Shown here: one piece after another, positions 62,687 through 64,000 of the stretch
Numbering within the stretch: the first letter of the stretch is position 1
How the letters are laid out: each line of letters opens with the position of its first letter
Assembly: GCF_022682495.2 (NCBI RefSeq)
Contig: NC_071392.1
Span: 104,770,896-104,834,895 of the forward strand
DNA length: 64,000 bases
Direction of reading: 5' to 3'
Source of the DNA: Desmodus rotundus
Lineage: Eukaryota; Chordata; Mammalia; Chiroptera; Phyllostomidae
Translations under genes and position numbers: made by a program
Notes under the pieces: model-generated
Seen by the model: the letters and a program-made list of their open reading frames with translations, nothing else
What the model was told of the DNA's origin: nothing
The model's database searches: none

Positions 62687-62699
62687 TCAAGAACTGCTT

Positions 62700-64000
62700 A
62701 CCCCTAGAGTTGTGTGGATTTTGTTTGTTTGCTTGGTTAGCCTTTTGTTTTCTTTTTCTTTTTTTTCTTTTCTTCAGTCTCAGGCAGGGAATTGGGACTT
62801 CAATTCAGTTCTACAAAAGGTTGACTACTTCATTTTGTTTCCTGGGAGCCAAAGAAGAGCCCATTAGAACTTTTTAAAGGGTCTCAGGGTCTGGTCACAT
62901 TGTTTAACTCTTTGGGGGTCATAACTTCTGTGTGGATCTGAAGAGAGAATCTGAAGTTTCTTGCCCCAGAAAAACTTACATAGAGACATACACTACGAAA
63001 GTATGACCATCCATGTACCCTTTGCCCCCAATCCAAAAAGCACAGCTTCAAACCCCACAGATCCACAAATAACTGTATTCAAACATACTGCACACCAGAG
63101 AGATTCTCAGACCTCGGAGAAAGGCAAGTTCATTTCTTAATTTCGGGGGGCGGGCATGGTTTTATAGAAGAGCCTCCACTAACTGTCTCAGCTAGCAGCC
63201 TTCAGTCTGTTTTGCTAGTGTACTCTCTAAATGATTACTGAAAACTATGTACTTCCTGGCACACTTTTTTGTTGACAGCTAACCTTTTTCATCAAAAGTT
63301 TACATAGTTACAACTGTTGTAACTTCTGACACATTGTAAAGTCATACACTTAAAAATAAAGTTACACTATTCGTTTCAATGTAGCCAGTTAATTAAATAC
63401 CCAGGCAATTTGATACTTACAACCATCCATTTTAAAAATACATGAACAGGCTTTTCTCTAACAGTCAGAAATCTTACGTCACTCCTTTTTCTACTCAAAC
63501 TGAAATTTCCACTCCGTATTCCCCCACAAAATTTTACCGTATGTATTTTTTGTGCTTACATGGCTTATTGATAACTATCATATTTCTCTGCCTAAAAATA
63601 TATACAAATATTGGATCATTGTTTTACTTTCTATGACCATAAGACTAGGTATTAATTTTTTCTAACTTTATGGTTATCATAAAAATTCAATTGATCAAAA
63701 CAATGTAAATGCGTTACAATTTTTAGTGTCTTACCGAAATTTGTACGGTCTGTATTGAGAACATTGACATGAAATAAATAAACTACACATCTTTCAAGTG
63801 GACAGTGTGACATATGGATCTGCTAACAAAACCAGTCCTACAAACTTTGACAAATAATTATTGAACAGGAAAAGTGAAATTGGGTGATTTCCCTCCCCAA
63901 TGAGTTCACATATCGCTGGGTGAATATTGTTTGTGCTAGAATGAGGTCGTTTTAGCAGCAATTTTATCTCTAATTTGCACAGCTGTTGAGCAGTGGTGTG
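62700..64000. other. Intergenic, AT-rich, no gene seen
   Basis: No exon or nameable repeat. Contains a T-rich stretch at 62,745-62,775 and a short perfect inverted repeat at 63,306-63,324. Composition turns strongly AT-rich after 63,200. Confidence 0.5.

Noticed and set aside
53780..64000. Possible SDC4 first exon
   Set aside because: No syndecan signal peptide or acidic GAG-attachment region was recognised. The human spacing puts it beyond the right edge.

Overview
The window is nuclear DNA from a placental mammal, almost certainly a bat. Gene content and order match human chromosome 20q13.12 read backwards: PIGT(-), DBNDD2(-), TP53TG5(+), SYS1(-). The bat call rests on about a dozen tRNA-derived SINEs of the VES type (tRNA-like head, a block reading close to CCCCAGTAGGGGGC, CT-rich stretch, AAATAAATAAAATC tail). 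It is supported by a mariner transposase remnant, several TA-flanked MITEs, a hAT-like element and bat-type L1 3' ends. I see no Helitron, so I would not name a family.

Layout. 1-9,550 is intergenic and holds L1, MIR and VES copies plus a mariner fragment. 9,550-18,790 is PIGT on the minus strand: 12 coding exons that splice to an uninterrupted 578-codon frame, CpG promoter at the right. 18,800-25,070 is intergenic (old L1, L2, MIR). 25,070-29,740 is DBNDD2 on the minus strand: three coding exons, 160 codons, and a large CpG island with several candidate first-exon donors. 29,740-40,395 is intergenic: L2, L1, a long degenerate L1/HAL1 carrying a nested SINE, an ERVL-MaLR LTR, hAT elements, MITE. 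40,396-43,081 is TP53TG5 on the plus strand: four coding exons, 248 codons, shorter at the C-terminus than the human protein as I remember it. 43,082-47,870 is intergenic. 47,870-53,760 is SYS1 on the minus strand: three coding exons, 156 codons, plus a likely non-coding first exon at its CpG island. 53,770-64,000 is intergenic and rich in SINE, L2, MIR and MITE; by human synteny SDC4 should start beyond the right edge.

The genes are neighbours, not a pathway. PIGT is a subunit of the GPI transamidase in the ER. SYS1 is a Golgi membrane receptor for the ARFRP1 small GTPase. DBNDD2 is a small dysbindin-domain protein reported to bind casein kinase 1. TP53TG5 is a poorly characterised p53-inducible, testis-enriched protein. 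All four frames look functional, and every exon junction used has GT/AG ends. I found no previously undescribed gene system. The observations most worth a second look concern transposon families and their nesting, the TP53TG5 C-terminus and exon-2 acceptor, the signal-peptide microsatellite in PIGT, and a few blocks I could not identify.
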